Origin: Methanoregula sp.
GTDB taxonomy: Archaea > Halobacteriota > Methanomicrobia > Methanomicrobiales > Methanospirillaceae
Direction of reading: 5' to 3'
Assembly: GCF_003170075.1 (NCBI RefSeq)
Contig: NZ_PMZU01000038.1
Span: 1 to 51,877, forward strand
Length of the DNA: 51,877 nt
The stretch's first letter is position 1. The number at the start of each line of letters is the position of its first letter. The notes below the pieces were generated by a model, which had not been told where the DNA came from, searched no databases, and saw only the letters and a program-made list of their open reading frames with translations. Both the position numbers and the translations under genes were made by a program. Below, one piece after another: positions 18,098-26,677 of this stretch.

Positions 18098-18399
18098 TCG
18101 TTTAATCTATGGTCTGTGGAGGATTAAAAAGGTGATATGGAGCCTGTACTACGATTTTCATGATTGCTAGCTGGGGGTAGGGGGGGTTGGGAGGGTACAT
18201 ATGTGACCACCCCCCCTTCCGGCTCCCCTCTGCAATGTTCCCGGTTCATGTATCTCTCGTCCTGGGAATTACCGTGCCGGAAACTTCCCTGTGGGGAAAA
18301 AAACAGTTGAAACAACCCTCGGAAATCCCGGGAAAGTCTCCCGGAAAAATCAGGGCAGCCCCTGAAGGGTTCAGGGACTACCAAAAAAGGAAACCGGTC
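18098..18399. other. Gene-free interval between asnB and the AhpD-like gene
   Basis: About 300 bases without a convincing gene. It contains the probable asnB promoter near its left end, a striking G-tract/C-tract imperfect palindrome centred on CATATG (18181-18218), and a short hairpin TTCCCTGTGGGGAA around 18285-18299. Several GGGAAA/TTTCCC-type words recur between 18300 and 18350. Nothing else was recognised. Confidence 0.6.
18181..18200 (+). repeat. Copy A of a dispersed 20-bp motif
   Basis: Sequence GGGGGGTTGGGAGGGTACAT. It aligns with three other copies at 41156-41175, 41313-41332 and 41412-41431, consensus GRGGGGTYNSRNRGGTACAT. Here it forms the left half of an imperfect palindrome with TATGTGACCACCCCCCC on its right. 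It is intergenic. Confidence 0.6.
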
Positions 18400-18894
18400 T
18401 CACTTTTTCTTATGAGCCGTTCCAATCTTCTTTTTCCCGGCGGCTTTCTTCTGCGGCACCGATTTTACATCGCAGGGAAAACACTTCTCCAGTTTCTCGT
18501 CGACGACCCTGTAGGCGTTGGCAAGCACCGAGGAGTTTGCAATCATGCCCGAGAGCAGTATCACTTCAAGGATCTCCTCCCGGCTTGCCCCCATCCTGGT
18601 CGCTGCCTGCATATGGTAACTGGTACAGTACGGACATTTCAGGGCCGCCCCGACCGCCATGCTGATCAGTTCCACGTACTTGGGGTCAAGCTGACTCGTC
18701 TCAGCCACGGTACTTTTGTACAGGAGGTGAGAGATGAGGACTTCGGGCCGCTCTCCCATGCGCCTGAAGATGAGCGGCACCTTACCGTACTCGTTCTCGA
18801 TCACCCTAAGCCATTCATCGGCCGTGGCGTCAGCGCCCTGATCAACAATCTGCCGTAGCCGGGCCTCAAAATCATCTTCCTGTTTGCGTCCCAT
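18400..18894 (-). CDS. AhpD-like carboxymuconolactone decarboxylase family protein
   Basis: A 164-residue protein with an AhpD-like fold. The redox motif CPYCTSYHMQAATRMG has the CxxCxxxH arrangement of peroxidase-type members, followed by the GASREEILEVILLSG helix typical of the family. The C-terminus is an unusual Lys-rich tail (KKAAGKKKIG and KKK at the end). It starts 6 bases downstream of mmp7 in the same direction, so it is probably the last gene of the MCR-activation operon. A thiol-dependent role in redox protection or electron delivery is plausible for such a neighbour but unproven. Confidence 0.88.
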   Translation of the reverse strand: MGRKQEDDFEARLRQIVDQGADATADEWLRVIENEYGKVPLIFRRMGERPEVLISHLLYKSTVAETSQLDPKYVELISMAVGAALKCPYCTSYHMQAATRMGASREEILEVILLSGMIANSSVLANAYRVVDEKLEKCFPCDVKSVPQKKAAGKKKIGTAHKKK

Positions 18895-18900
18895 GATACC

Positions 18901-19839
18901 TCATATCACCGTGTTTGTCTCAGAGAACGGTCTGACCCTCACGATAATGTAGTCCCGCATCCGCGAGGGCTCGATGTCCGCGATGTCGCCGATTTTTATT
19001 CCATCCTCGATCTCGATCTTCCGGAGCACCTCTGCGTAGGTGTCGTACGGCAGCTTCACCCGCAGCCCCGACATCTGCACCGTGAGAGGGGTCGGAGAGG
19101 TCACAGTAAGAATGGCCGGCACCTGTTCCCGGATCACGTCCATGAGCCGGGCCGGGGAGACCGAGAGCGGATCTTTTGCAAGTGCCTCCCGGCGTTTCGA
19201 AAGAACCCGGGTGATCTCCGCGATGATCTCGTCGAGCTTCGTGAGTTCCTCGGACTCTTTTGTCCGGTGCATGAACCGGCCGACGTTTCCTACGTACCCC
19301 TCCACTTTTGGCTCCACGATACGCTGGAGCACTTCCTTGTCCGGGCCGCCGCAGACGACGACCGGCACCTCGATCCCCCGGAGCAGCACCGGCATCTTGT
19401 GCTCGATGCAGGTCTCGAAGTTCCCGAGCAGGTACACCGCGATATCGTGCTCGTTGATGATATCGCGCTCCTCGTCATTGAGGCCAGCGATCCGTTTCCC
19501 GACACCCCGGGCCATCCCCACCATGTTGCTTTTGGCCCCGAGCCGGCGCACGTACTCGGCAATATCGCAGGACGGGTGCGGCAGGTGGTGGATCTCAAGG
19601 CTCATGCTCACGACCGCGATCTCGGTGCCCACGAGCGGCGAATCGGTCACTTCCCCGGCAAGTGGCTTTCCGATCGCCCGGATCAGCTCGACATCGTCCT
19701 TTGGCACGAAGCACTGGAGCACGACTTCCTGCGCGATCATGTGCTTCTGGATGATGTAACCCCCGAGGTCTTCGATTAGGTCGATGATCTCGCTGTGCCG
19801 GTAGACCCCGCCCCTGTACGTGATCGGGACAAGGATCAT
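18901..19839 (-). CDS. mmp7: Methanogenesis marker protein 7
   Basis: A 312-residue protein recognised as methanogenesis marker 7, a family essentially confined to organisms with methyl-coenzyme M reductase. Family features include the N-terminal ITYRGGVYRHSEIIDLIEDL, the HHLPHPSCDIAEYVRRLGAK segment, NFETCIEHKMPVLLRGI and VVVCGGPDKEVL. It has several conserved cysteines. Marker proteins encoded in this cluster have been described as parts of the ATP-dependent complex that activates MCR. It overlaps mmp17 by four bases (ATGA), an arrangement that favours coupled translation. Confidence 0.92.
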   Translation of the reverse strand: MILVPITYRGGVYRHSEIIDLIEDLGGYIIQKHMIAQEVVLQCFVPKDDVELIRAIGKPLAGEVTDSPLVGTEIAVVSMSLEIHHLPHPSCDIAEYVRRLGAKSNMVGMARGVGKRIAGLNDEERDIINEHDIAVYLLGNFETCIEHKMPVLLRGIEVPVVVCGGPDKEVLQRIVEPKVEGYVGNVGRFMHRTKESEELTKLDEIIAEITRVLSKRREALAKDPLSVSPARLMDVIREQVPAILTVTSPTPLTVQMSGLRVKLPYDTYAEVLRKIEIEDGIKIGDIADIEPSRMRDYIIVRVRPFSETNTVI

Positions 19840-20417
19840 GGCGTCTCCCCCATAAGCGCGAATTTCTCACGTAGAAGCGCCATGCCGGCGTCCGTTAAGG
19901 TGTCCTCGCTTGCCACAAACGAGAACTTCTCGGCGCCGTAATTCTCGCTCCTGACCCGAAATCCCTCGGGACAGATGCACCGGAGGGCGTAGACAAGGTC
20001 CTTGTACAGCGCCTTGCTCGGGTCAGCGATGGCTATTTCCTCAATCTCCCGGGCTCCGGCCGTGACCCCATACAGGATCACCGTGAACCGGTCCGGCTGG
20101 TCAACGTGCTCTTTCCCGAACCGATCCCAGAAGATCTTCAGCATCGGTGCGAGCCAAGTCTCGTCTGAGATGGCGAGCGTCAGTTTCCCTTCCTGCGGGT
20201 TAACATTTGCGATATCGCCAACTTTGACAAGCGTTGTTACTTTTCTTAAGACCCCGACAGCGACAAAGATGGGCACCTTCGGGTCGATGTAGACGTGGAT
20301 CTTGTGGATAACCCGCAGCAGGTTGTGGTCGAGGAGCACGTCATTTGCGATCTGCCGGTAGTACTCGCCGCCCAGTTTCTCCGTGCACTCCACTTCAAAG
20401 TATTCAATGGCCTGCAT
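19836..20417 (-). CDS. mmp17: Methanogenesis marker protein 17
   Basis: A 193-residue protein of methanogenesis marker family 17. It begins with [20 protein letters not shown] and carries the central [19 protein letters not shown] and the C-terminal [19 protein letters not shown] with two cysteines. It is soluble, with no membrane segments. It overlaps the end of mmp15 by 14 bases and the start of mmp7 by four. The family is found only with methyl-coenzyme M reductase and is reported with the activation machinery; its precise chemistry is not visible from sequence. Confidence 0.92.
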   Translation of the reverse strand: MQAIEYFEVECTEKLGGEYYRQIANDVLLDHNLLRVIHKIHVYIDPKVPIFVAVGVLRKVTTLVKVGDIANVNPQEGKLTLAISDETWLAPMLKIFWDRFGKEHVDQPDRFTVILYGVTAGAREIEEIAIADPSKALYKDLVYALRCICPEGFRVRSENYGAEKFSFVASEDTLTDAGMALLREKFALMGETP

Positions 20418-21657
20418 CTGTCCCGTCCTTTATAAACCCTGATGCCAGCAGCGCTGAGCCGACCGCACCGATGTACTGCGAGTGCGGCGGGACGACGATT
20501 TTTACCTTGAGAAGTTCGCCCATCGCGTGCACCAGCCCCTCTATGAGCGAGGTGCCGCCGACCATGAGCACGGGCTCCTTGATATCGACTTCCTGGAGCT
20601 GCTGCTCGAAGACCTGCTCGGCGACACTGTGGCAGGCCGCTGCCGCGACATCCTCCCGTGTGCTGCCGGCGGCAAGGGCGTTCACGAGGCTCTGGGTGCC
20701 AAACACGATACAGTAACTGTTCATAGGCACCCGGCTGCCCATGCCTTTCATCGCAAGCGGCCCGAGTTCCGTGATATCGACACCGAGACGTTTTGCGGTC
20801 ATCTCCAGGAATCTGCCGCTTGCACCGGCGCAGATGCCGCCCATTGTGAAGGTACCGGGGATCCCGTCCATGACAGTGATTGCCTTGTTGTCCATCCCTC
20901 CGATATCGATCACGGTCGCCGGCCCATGCTGCTTATTGGCGAGATAGACTGCACCTTTTGAGTTCACGGTCAGTTCTTCCTGGATCAGGTCGGCGTTGAA
21001 GTCTTTTCCGACCAGAAAACGCCCGTAGCCGGTGGTGCCGATCGCCTGTACAGCTTCAAGTTTCATTCCCGCCTCGGCAAGAGCGTGGTCGACTACCTCC
21101 CGTGCGCACTTAAGTACCTCGGTCGTCGGCTGCCATCCGGTGCCGATGATCTTGTTGTCCTTCATCAGGATGGCCTTCGTGGTCGACGAGCCGGAATCGA
21201 TCCCGAGCGTGATCCCTTCCTGGACCTCCCGGGCAAGAAGGGCCCTTCTCCGGGCAATCGTCGTGAGCGCTTCCATACGGGTTAGAAGCGTTCCTGCAGT
21301 AGTGCGTTCCGTAAATGAGTAACTGACGACCGGGAGCTTCGAGTGCTCAAGGATGTAGCGCCTGAGCTCGTTTCGCACGATTGCAGCCTCGGCGCACCGG
21401 AAACAGGTTGCAATAAAGACCGCATCGGCTTCCACACGGCCGTCGACCAGCGCCATCGCCCGCGATATAGCGAGTTTTAAGTCGGGGCTCCTGACTTCGA
21501 GGCCGAATGCGTCAAAATCCCGTGTTATGTCCTTGAGCGCGACGTCCGGGAAGAATATCTCGCCGTTGACGGTTTTTGCGGCCGCGTTAATCTCCTGCTG
21601 CACGCCCGAGTAGTCCGGGCCGCAGGAGAGCTGGGCGATACGTACCGGTGCGGTCAT
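20404..21657 (-). CDS. mmp15: Methanogenesis marker protein 15 (HgdC/BadF-type ATPase)
   Basis: A 417-residue protein of methanogenesis marker family 15. Residues about 148-417 form an ASKHA ATPase of the 2-hydroxyacyl-CoA dehydratase activator type: [28 protein letters not shown] and [12 protein letters not shown]. The two cysteines that hold the bridging Fe-S cluster in HgdC have counterparts: Cys276 in [13 protein letters not shown] and Cys316 in [11 protein letters not shown]. The N-terminal 140 residues are additional and carry Cys85 and Cys88 (ATCFRCAEA). By analogy it may be an ATP-driven electron donor (archerase); MCR activation needs such low-potential electrons, but this is inference. 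It overlaps mmp5 upstream by four bases. Confidence 0.93.
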   Translation of the reverse strand: MTAPVRIAQLSCGPDYSGVQQEINAAAKTVNGEIFFPDVALKDITRDFDAFGLEVRSPDLKLAISRAMALVDGRVEADAVFIATCFRCAEAAIVRNELRRYILEHSKLPVVSYSFTERTTAGTLLTRMEALTTIARRRALLAREVQEGITLGIDSGSSTTKAILMKDNKIIGTGWQPTTEVLKCAREVVDHALAEAGMKLEAVQAIGTTGYGRFLVGKDFNADLIQEELTVNSKGAVYLANKQHGPATVIDIGGMDNKAITVMDGIPGTFTMGGICAGASGRFLEMTAKRLGVDITELGPLAMKGMGSRVPMNSYCIVFGTQSLVNALAAGSTREDVAAAACHSVAEQVFEQQLQEVDIKEPVLMVGGTSLIEGLVHAMGELLKVKIVVPPHSQYIGAVGSALLASGFIKDGTDAGH

Positions 21658-22100
21658 GGTTTTCCCCCGAGGTCATTCAGGAACTTTTTGATCGCGGCGA
21701 CAAACCGTACACCCTCATCCTCGTTTGCGGGGTACTCCAGTTCGAGTTTCGGGATATCCTTTTGCCGGAGCAGGAACTTTAAGAGTTCGTTTGTCCGGGC
21801 ACAGCCCATGCAGCCGAATGCGAGGTCAGCGTTGTTGATGATGATCGCGGCGTCACATTCCTCCACCATCGGGCCGTACAGGGACATGCGCCCCCGCACC
21901 CCGCTCGGGACTTCAACTGCCGCCCAGCGGAGACCTTTCTTTGGCTCTTCGGGCGTGATCTGGAGCGGTACTGATTCGAGTCCCGGGGTCTGGACGCGTT
22001 CGCGGATAGCAATCGCAGAACCAAGCGGGGTGTGCCCGAACCGGGTTACCATGTCGGAGAGGATTAGGCTCGTTGCGGGATAGATGAATACTTTTACCAT
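21654..22100 (-). CDS. mmp5: Methanogenesis marker protein 5
   Basis: A 148-residue protein of methanogenesis marker family 5. It opens [20 protein letters not shown] and has the cysteine pair Cys97 and Cys100 in [13 protein letters not shown], plus an earlier [19 protein letters not shown] segment. The Cys pair could bind a metal or cluster. It is followed by mmp15 with an ATGA overlap and lies two bases downstream of mmp6. The function is unknown beyond its strict association with methanogenesis. Confidence 0.9.
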   Translation of the reverse strand: MVKVFIYPATSLILSDMVTRFGHTPLGSAIAIRERVQTPGLESVPLQITPEEPKKGLRWAAVEVPSGVRGRMSLYGPMVEECDAAIIINNADLAFGCMGCARTNELLKFLLRQKDIPKLELEYPANEDEGVRFVAAIKKFLNDLGGKP

Positions 22101-22102
22101 GG

Positions 22103-22561
22103 TCAGGGCTCCTGTGTATCGATCATTTTCTTTAAGGTGTACACGTCAAGCCGGGGGGCGTTCTGCGCACTTTTCGGGGCGGCAATGGCTGCGGCGTCAC
22201 GGTGGTCGAGCTCTTCGAGCGCGTGGGAGATGTAAGGGAGGATCCCCATTTCGAATTCGATCCCATGGAACCCGGGCCGTGCACCCCCGAGCGTCGCCCG
22301 GCACCTTCGGGCGTCTCCCGGGGGAAAGCCCCGGTCCTTGACAAATATATGCGCCGGGTCCATCTTCCGGACTTCGGCAATAACCCGGTCAACATCTTCC
22401 TCTTTTCCCATGACGACCAGGCCAAAACAGTTCTCCTTGATCATCACGCCCTTTGCTATCTCGTACGCCCGGATCGCGACATCTGCCGGGGTCACGTTGT
22501 ATGACTCCACCACCACGTACCGGGTCACGGTCCCGGCGTTTGTCGGAGTGTATTCTGTCAC
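22103..22561 (-). CDS. mmp6: Methanogenesis marker protein 6
   Basis: A 152-residue protein of methanogenesis marker family 6. Recognisable parts are TRYVVVESYNVTPADVAIRAYE, the centre CFGLVVMGKEEDVDRVI and FVKDRGFPPGDARRCRATLGG. It overlaps mmp3 by four bases at its start and precedes mmp5 by two. No enzymatic motif is evident. The role is unknown; the gene order places it with the MCR-activation proteins. Confidence 0.9.
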   Translation of the reverse strand: MTEYTPTNAGTVTRYVVVESYNVTPADVAIRAYEIAKGVMIKENCFGLVVMGKEEDVDRVIAEVRKMDPAHIFVKDRGFPPGDARRCRATLGGARPGFHGIEFEMGILPYISHALEELDHRDAAAIAAPKSAQNAPRLDVYTLKKMIDTQEP

Positions 22562-24084
22562 TTCCTCACCTCGCGGATATACACCATATACCGCTCCTTA
22601 ACGCTCTTTAATTTGTCCGTATCGATCACGCGCCCGATGATATTGGTGCCTTCAAACGGTTCTGAAGTCGGGCCAAATTCCCGGTTCGCCGATAACCGCA
22701 CCCCCACAAGACCGGCCCCTTTGCGCGAGTCATTGGTGATGGCGAGGGCTGCGCCGGGGACTTCCCTGGTTGGGCAGTTCTCGGGATAGATCTTGATGGT
22801 GGTCGGGATCTTCGGCTTGAAGAGGTACACATCATCGAAGACAAAAAACGCCGGCATCATGCCGGCATCGTGCTCCTTTAACCCGGTGATCCGGCGGAAT
22901 ACATCGCAGCTCATGGGGGCCCGTGCATCGTCGAGTTCGATATCGATCACTTGTTCAAACGGCGCTGTTGTCACCGTTGCCGAACGTTCGCTGAGCACGT
23001 CCAGCGTCGTGCCCGGTTCCTGCGACACGACAATCCGGTCCGCACCGTCGGTATCAATCGCAAAGGCGATCCCCCGGGCTGCCGCCACCTTTTTTGCCTC
23101 CTCAAGCGGCAGGCCCAGGAGATCAATACGTGAAGGCACTATCCGGGTGGAGAGGAGATCGCCTTCTTTTGCAAGTTTTACGAGTTCGATCCCGTGAACG
23201 ACCTGTCCGACCACGCTGTGGGCCGGGCTGCTCGGGACATCCGCCCGGTAGATGTATACGCCTCCGACTGAAGGCCCTCCGGTGCGCACGGTCACTGTTC
23301 CTTCCCGCCGTGGGCGTTTGAACTGGGAGGGTACATCGGTACCGACCAGCCTCTGGTCAAGGATGTGGGTGCTTGTCGCACGCCCGACCGCAAACTTCCC
23401 GGACTGGAGGGCGACGAGCAAATGCTCGACACTTCCTGCGGCCTCGGTCGTGATCCGCTCCGGGGTATACCCCTGTGCCAACACTTCGACACGGGTCACA
23501 ATAAGCATCCCGTCTTCAAGGACGAGATTCGGGTCGGTGGTGGTGAACGACCGGCTTGTATCCGCCCAGCTGATGACCGGCTCGGTTTTGGTCACCCTGT
23601 CGCCCGTCGCCCACCGGTCGAGCACGGCCTTCCCGCTCACGACCTGTCCGACCACGCCACCGGACTCATCGGCGCCGTGATCCGCGAGGTGGCGGCTTTT
23701 TGAAAAAATAAGGTACGAGGTTTTCGGGTCGTATCCGCCGCAGCCGAGGATCACATTGCCCCGCTCGTAGAGATGGGGTTTCCGGGCCGGGCGGATTTCA
23801 GAGGGGAACGGGCCGAACGCCGCCGCGTACCGGTCCGTCCAGTGGAGAACGAGGCTGCCGGCCGCCTCCGGGCGTTCGAGCACATCCACCTCACGGCCGG
23901 CCAGTTCGATGGTGATTTCCCCGGTGGTCGTCGTCACCGTGATACTTGCGGTCTTCTCCTGCTCCTGTGTTGCAGGCCGTATAATGGCGACAGCGCACCC
24001 GGCAGGCTGGCCCGGAATGAGCGTGGAAAGCGAGCTCCTCTCGCTGATTTCACGGATCTCCCCGTCAAGGTGAACACGGATCAT
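22558..24084 (-). CDS. mmp3: Methanogenesis marker protein 3
   Basis: A 508-residue protein of methanogenesis marker family 3. The N-terminus resembles a small beta-grasp-like domain (MIRVHLDGEIREISE), and two internal segments (GGVVGQVVSGKAVLDRWATGD and, later, HSVVGQVVHGIELVKLA) look like repeated cyclophilin-type elements, matching the peptidyl-prolyl isomerase-like label often given to this family. Cysteines occur in AGCAVAI, ILGCGGYDP, MSCDVF and PENCPTREVP. It follows atwA by 13 bases. Mmp3 has been reported as part of the MCR-activation complex; which residues matter is not visible here. Confidence 0.93.
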   Translation of the reverse strand: MIRVHLDGEIREISERSSLSTLIPGQPAGCAVAIIRPATQEQEKTASITVTTTTGEITIELAGREVDVLERPEAAGSLVLHWTDRYAAAFGPFPSEIRPARKPHLYERGNVILGCGGYDPKTSYLIFSKSRHLADHGADESGGVVGQVVSGKAVLDRWATGDRVTKTEPVISWADTSRSFTTTDPNLVLEDGMLIVTRVEVLAQGYTPERITTEAAGSVEHLLVALQSGKFAVGRATSTHILDQRLVGTDVPSQFKRPRREGTVTVRTGGPSVGGVYIYRADVPSSPAHSVVGQVVHGIELVKLAKEGDLLSTRIVPSRIDLLGLPLEEAKKVAAARGIAFAIDTDGADRIVVSQEPGTTLDVLSERSATVTTAPFEQVIDIELDDARAPMSCDVFRRITGLKEHDAGMMPAFFVFDDVYLFKPKIPTTIKIYPENCPTREVPGAALAITNDSRKGAGLVGVRLSANREFGPTSEPFEGTNIIGRVIDTDKLKSVKERYMVYIREVRK

Positions 24085-24097
24085 GTGCGCCTCTTTT

Positions 24098-25717
24098 TCA
24101 AGCAGGAGGCTGGCTCTGGCTCATGACCTTGCGCTCATCGTCGGTCAGGTGCGCGAGTACATCGGCGGTTTTCCCCATCTCAACAATCTTTCCGCCCCGC
24201 ATCAGGGCAAGCCGGTCGCAGATGTCGTGCACGAACTCCATATCGTGCGAGACCACGATGAACGTCTCGTCAATCTCGTCCCGGGAGTGCATGATGGAGT
24301 GCTTCACATCGATCTTCGTGATCGGGTCCATGGTACCGGTCGGCTCGTCGAGGATCACGATCTTGGGCTCCCGGATCAAAACCTGCGCAAGGGCGACCCG
24401 GTGGCGCTCCCCCTCAGAGAGTTGGGCCGGCATGCGGTCGAGAATCTCTTTGCTCTTTTCTTCGGAGAAACCGGACATCTTTAACGTGACGATCGCCTTT
24501 CGCATGGCCAGCTCTTTTGGGAATTCAAGGCCGATCGCATCGGTGAGGTTATCGAGCACTGTCCGGTGCGGGTAGAGGTCGTACTCCTGGTGCAAAAGGC
24601 CGATATACTCCTTTGCCCGGCCCCGCTGGTCGATGCCGGGCTTCGTCATGTCCACCCATTCCTCTCCGATCCTGATGTTGATCTCCCCGCTCGTGGGCTC
24701 GATGAGGCCGGCGATGATTCGCGAGAGCGTTGTTTTTCCCGCCCCGCTCTTTCCTATGATGCCGAATATCTCCTTTGTATACACATCGAAACTGACGCCG
24801 TTAACGGCTTTGACGACTCCCCGGTCGACCGATATGTAGCGCTTGACAAGATCCCGTGCCGCCACGATCTTCTCGCCCGCTGCCGTGTGTTCGAAGGTCT
24901 CCGTGTCGTCGCAGCCTTTCATGAACTCGACAATCACATCCTTTGGCGCTCCGATCTTTGCGATGGCACCGTCGACGAGCAGAAGGGCACGGCTGGCCAC
25001 ATCCTCGATCACCTGCGAGAAGTGGGAAGTAACCACCATGCCCATATTGTTGGTCTTTGCCGCTTCGGAAAGCACCAAATGGACAATCTTTGCAGTACCG
25101 GGGTCAAGCGTGCCGGTCGGTTCGTCGGCAAAGAGCAGAAACGGCTCTTTTGCAAGCTGCCGCGCAAGCACGACCCGCTGCTTTTCGCCTCCCGAGAGGT
25201 CGCGGGCGATATGCATCATCCGGTGGGAGAGGCGGACCTGGTCGATAAGGTCTGCCGCACGGTTGATCGCCTCGTCCTGTGGGTAATCGATATCGTCAAG
25301 TGCATGAAGGACATTCTCGATCACGCGGTCATCGCCGTACAGGGCAAAAGTCCGCTGGAACATGATCGCGGTACGGCGCATGACCCGGCGTTTTAACGTC
25401 TCATCTGCCTCGTTCCAGAGATCCACATCAATTGCCGCAAGCGTGCCACCGCAGTGCGGGCAAGGTTTCCCGGCAGAACTGGCAACGTCCATAAATTCGC
25501 AGGAAGGGCAGGCCGAAACATGGTAGATGATCCTGCCGCTCGTGGGTGGCTGTTCCACCCCCCTCATCAGGTGCATCAGTACGGTCTTGCCGGCACCGCT
25601 CCTCCCTATAATCCCCATGATCTCCCCTTCTGAGATCTCAAATGAAATATTTTTAAGGGTGTGTGTGCCGTCAAAATCCATACAGATATTGTCGACCGTT
25701 ATCAGTGGAGCCTTCAT
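24098..25717 (-). CDS. atwA: Methyl-coenzyme M reductase system component A2 (twin ABC ATPase)
   Basis: A 539-residue protein with two ABC ATPase domains and no membrane part: component A2, the ATP-hydrolysing factor needed to reduce Ni in MCR to the active Ni(I) state. Domain 1 has Walker A GRSGAGKT (38-45), signature LSGGE (174-178) and FADEPTG; domain 2 has Walker A GKSGAGKT (322-329), signature LSEGE and ILDEPTG. A zinc-ribbon-like insert with Cys70, Cys73, Cys86 and Cys89 lies after the first Walker A motif. It heads the leftward operon with mmp3-6-5-15-17-7. A TATA box at 25765-25773 and the GGGAA preceding the ATG give a leader of about 25 bases. Confidence 0.96.
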   Translation of the reverse strand: MKAPLITVDNICMDFDGTHTLKNISFEISEGEIMGIIGRSGAGKTVLMHLMRGVEQPPTSGRIIYHVSACPSCEFMDVASSAGKPCPHCGGTLAAIDVDLWNEADETLKRRVMRRTAIMFQRTFALYGDDRVIENVLHALDDIDYPQDEAINRAADLIDQVRLSHRMMHIARDLSGGEKQRVVLARQLAKEPFLLFADEPTGTLDPGTAKIVHLVLSEAAKTNNMGMVVTSHFSQVIEDVASRALLLVDGAIAKIGAPKDVIVEFMKGCDDTETFEHTAAGEKIVAARDLVKRYISVDRGVVKAVNGVSFDVYTKEIFGIIGKSGAGKTTLSRIIAGLIEPTSGEINIRIGEEWVDMTKPGIDQRGRAKEYIGLLHQEYDLYPHRTVLDNLTDAIGLEFPKELAMRKAIVTLKMSGFSEEKSKEILDRMPAQLSEGERHRVALAQVLIREPKIVILDEPTGTMDPITKIDVKHSIMHSRDEIDETFIVVSHDMEFVHDICDRLALMRGGKIVEMGKTADVLAHLTDDERKVMSQSQPPA

Positions 25718-25764
25718 AATTCCCTAATTCCCTTGTACCTAATGTTATACTGGTATCATATTAC

Positions 25765-25773
25765 CTTTTATAT
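25765..25773 (-). promoter_or_regulatory. Putative TATA box of the atwA-mmp operon
   Basis: On the minus strand the sequence reads ATATAAAAG, a near-ideal archaeal TATA box, about 50 bases upstream of the atwA start. No other strong promoter is visible inside the tightly packed operon, so this probably drives all eight genes. Confidence 0.55.
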
Positions 25774-25787
25774 GATGCACGCTGTCG

Positions 25788-26618
25788 TCACGATCGGGAA
25801 GTGTTGGGACATTTGAGCAGTGCCTGTATGATGGGCAGCACATCTCCGACATGGCTGATCACGTAGTCTGCGGCCCTGAAGAGTTCCTCGGGACGGTCTC
25901 CTGCCTGCTGAACGGTCAGGATCGCGGTGTCGGCTTTTTTAAAGGCACCGAGATCGTTGATTCCATCCCCGATCATGACGACCTGGTCGTACTCGTTTTT
26001 GAGATCCGAAACGATCTGCGCCTTTACCGAGGGGGTCGCCACCCCGTAGACCCGGTCTCGGGGGATACCGAGATGATCGGCCATGATCTCCAGTTTTGTC
26101 GAACGGTCGCCGGACGCGATGAACGTGGGCACGCCCATCCGGTGAAGTATGGTAATAGTCTCCTTTGCCCCTTCAAACGGCCAGCCTCCCACCGTGATGG
26201 TGAACTCGATGGATTTGTGTGCCATGTTGAGGATGGCGCCGCTGTTGAGCGAGAGCATGGTCTCGTCCCTGCAGACGCCCCAGACGTTACGGATGCACTC
26301 CTGGAGGTCGCCGACATGCGTATGGGTGTCGGTATACAGCATATCCCCGATCTCCTCCGCGGTCGTGATCTTACGGGTGCAGCTGATCCCAAAGCCGATC
26401 TGGTTATCTGCGAGATATTTAGAGAGCAGCATGTCGGGCGGGGCCGCGATGATATGCTTGGAATGGACCGGCAGGACAATCAGGACGCGGTCCGGTGACG
26501 CGAAGGTGAGCGTCGTAGTTTCGATACCGGGCATGAGCACCTGTCGTGAGACCTCTTTTGCGACCCGGTACGTGTTCAAGAGCGTCCCGGCACTATCGAA
26601 AACCACGGCGACTGTCAT
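25788..26618 (-). CDS. HAD-superfamily hydrolase, P-type-ATPase-like soluble domain
   Basis: A 276-residue HAD-fold protein. Motif I is VVFDSAGTLLN, with Asp8 as nucleophile; the second acid of the usual DxD is Ala, as Lys is in P-type ATPases (DKTGT). Motif II is FIASGDRST, and motifs III and IV are the Lys before VMIGDGINDLGAF. The middle 150 residues form a cap with no membrane segments. The substrate is unknown. The start at 26618 is preferred over one 15 bases upstream because GGGTGA precedes it at good spacing. It lies downstream of the atwA promoter region, transcribed separately, and diverges from ribose-1,5-bisphosphate isomerase. Confidence 0.85.
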   Translation of the reverse strand: MTVAVVFDSAGTLLNTYRVAKEVSRQVLMPGIETTTLTFASPDRVLIVLPVHSKHIIAAPPDMLLSKYLADNQIGFGISCTRKITTAEEIGDMLYTDTHTHVGDLQECIRNVWGVCRDETMLSLNSGAILNMAHKSIEFTITVGGWPFEGAKETITILHRMGVPTFIASGDRSTKLEIMADHLGIPRDRVYGVATPSVKAQIVSDLKNEYDQVVMIGDGINDLGAFKKADTAILTVQQAGDRPEELFRAADYVISHVGDVLPIIQALLKCPNTSRS

Positions 26619-26677
26619 CGTTTCACCCGGCAATAAGCTCTATGTAGCATCCCCTCTCCATTGAATCATTGAAGCTG

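Noticed and set aside
18285-18303. Hairpin followed by an A run as a terminator
   Set aside because: The oligo-T would precede the hairpin on the strand of the flanking leftward genes, and the plus strand carries A rather than T, so it does not fit termination.
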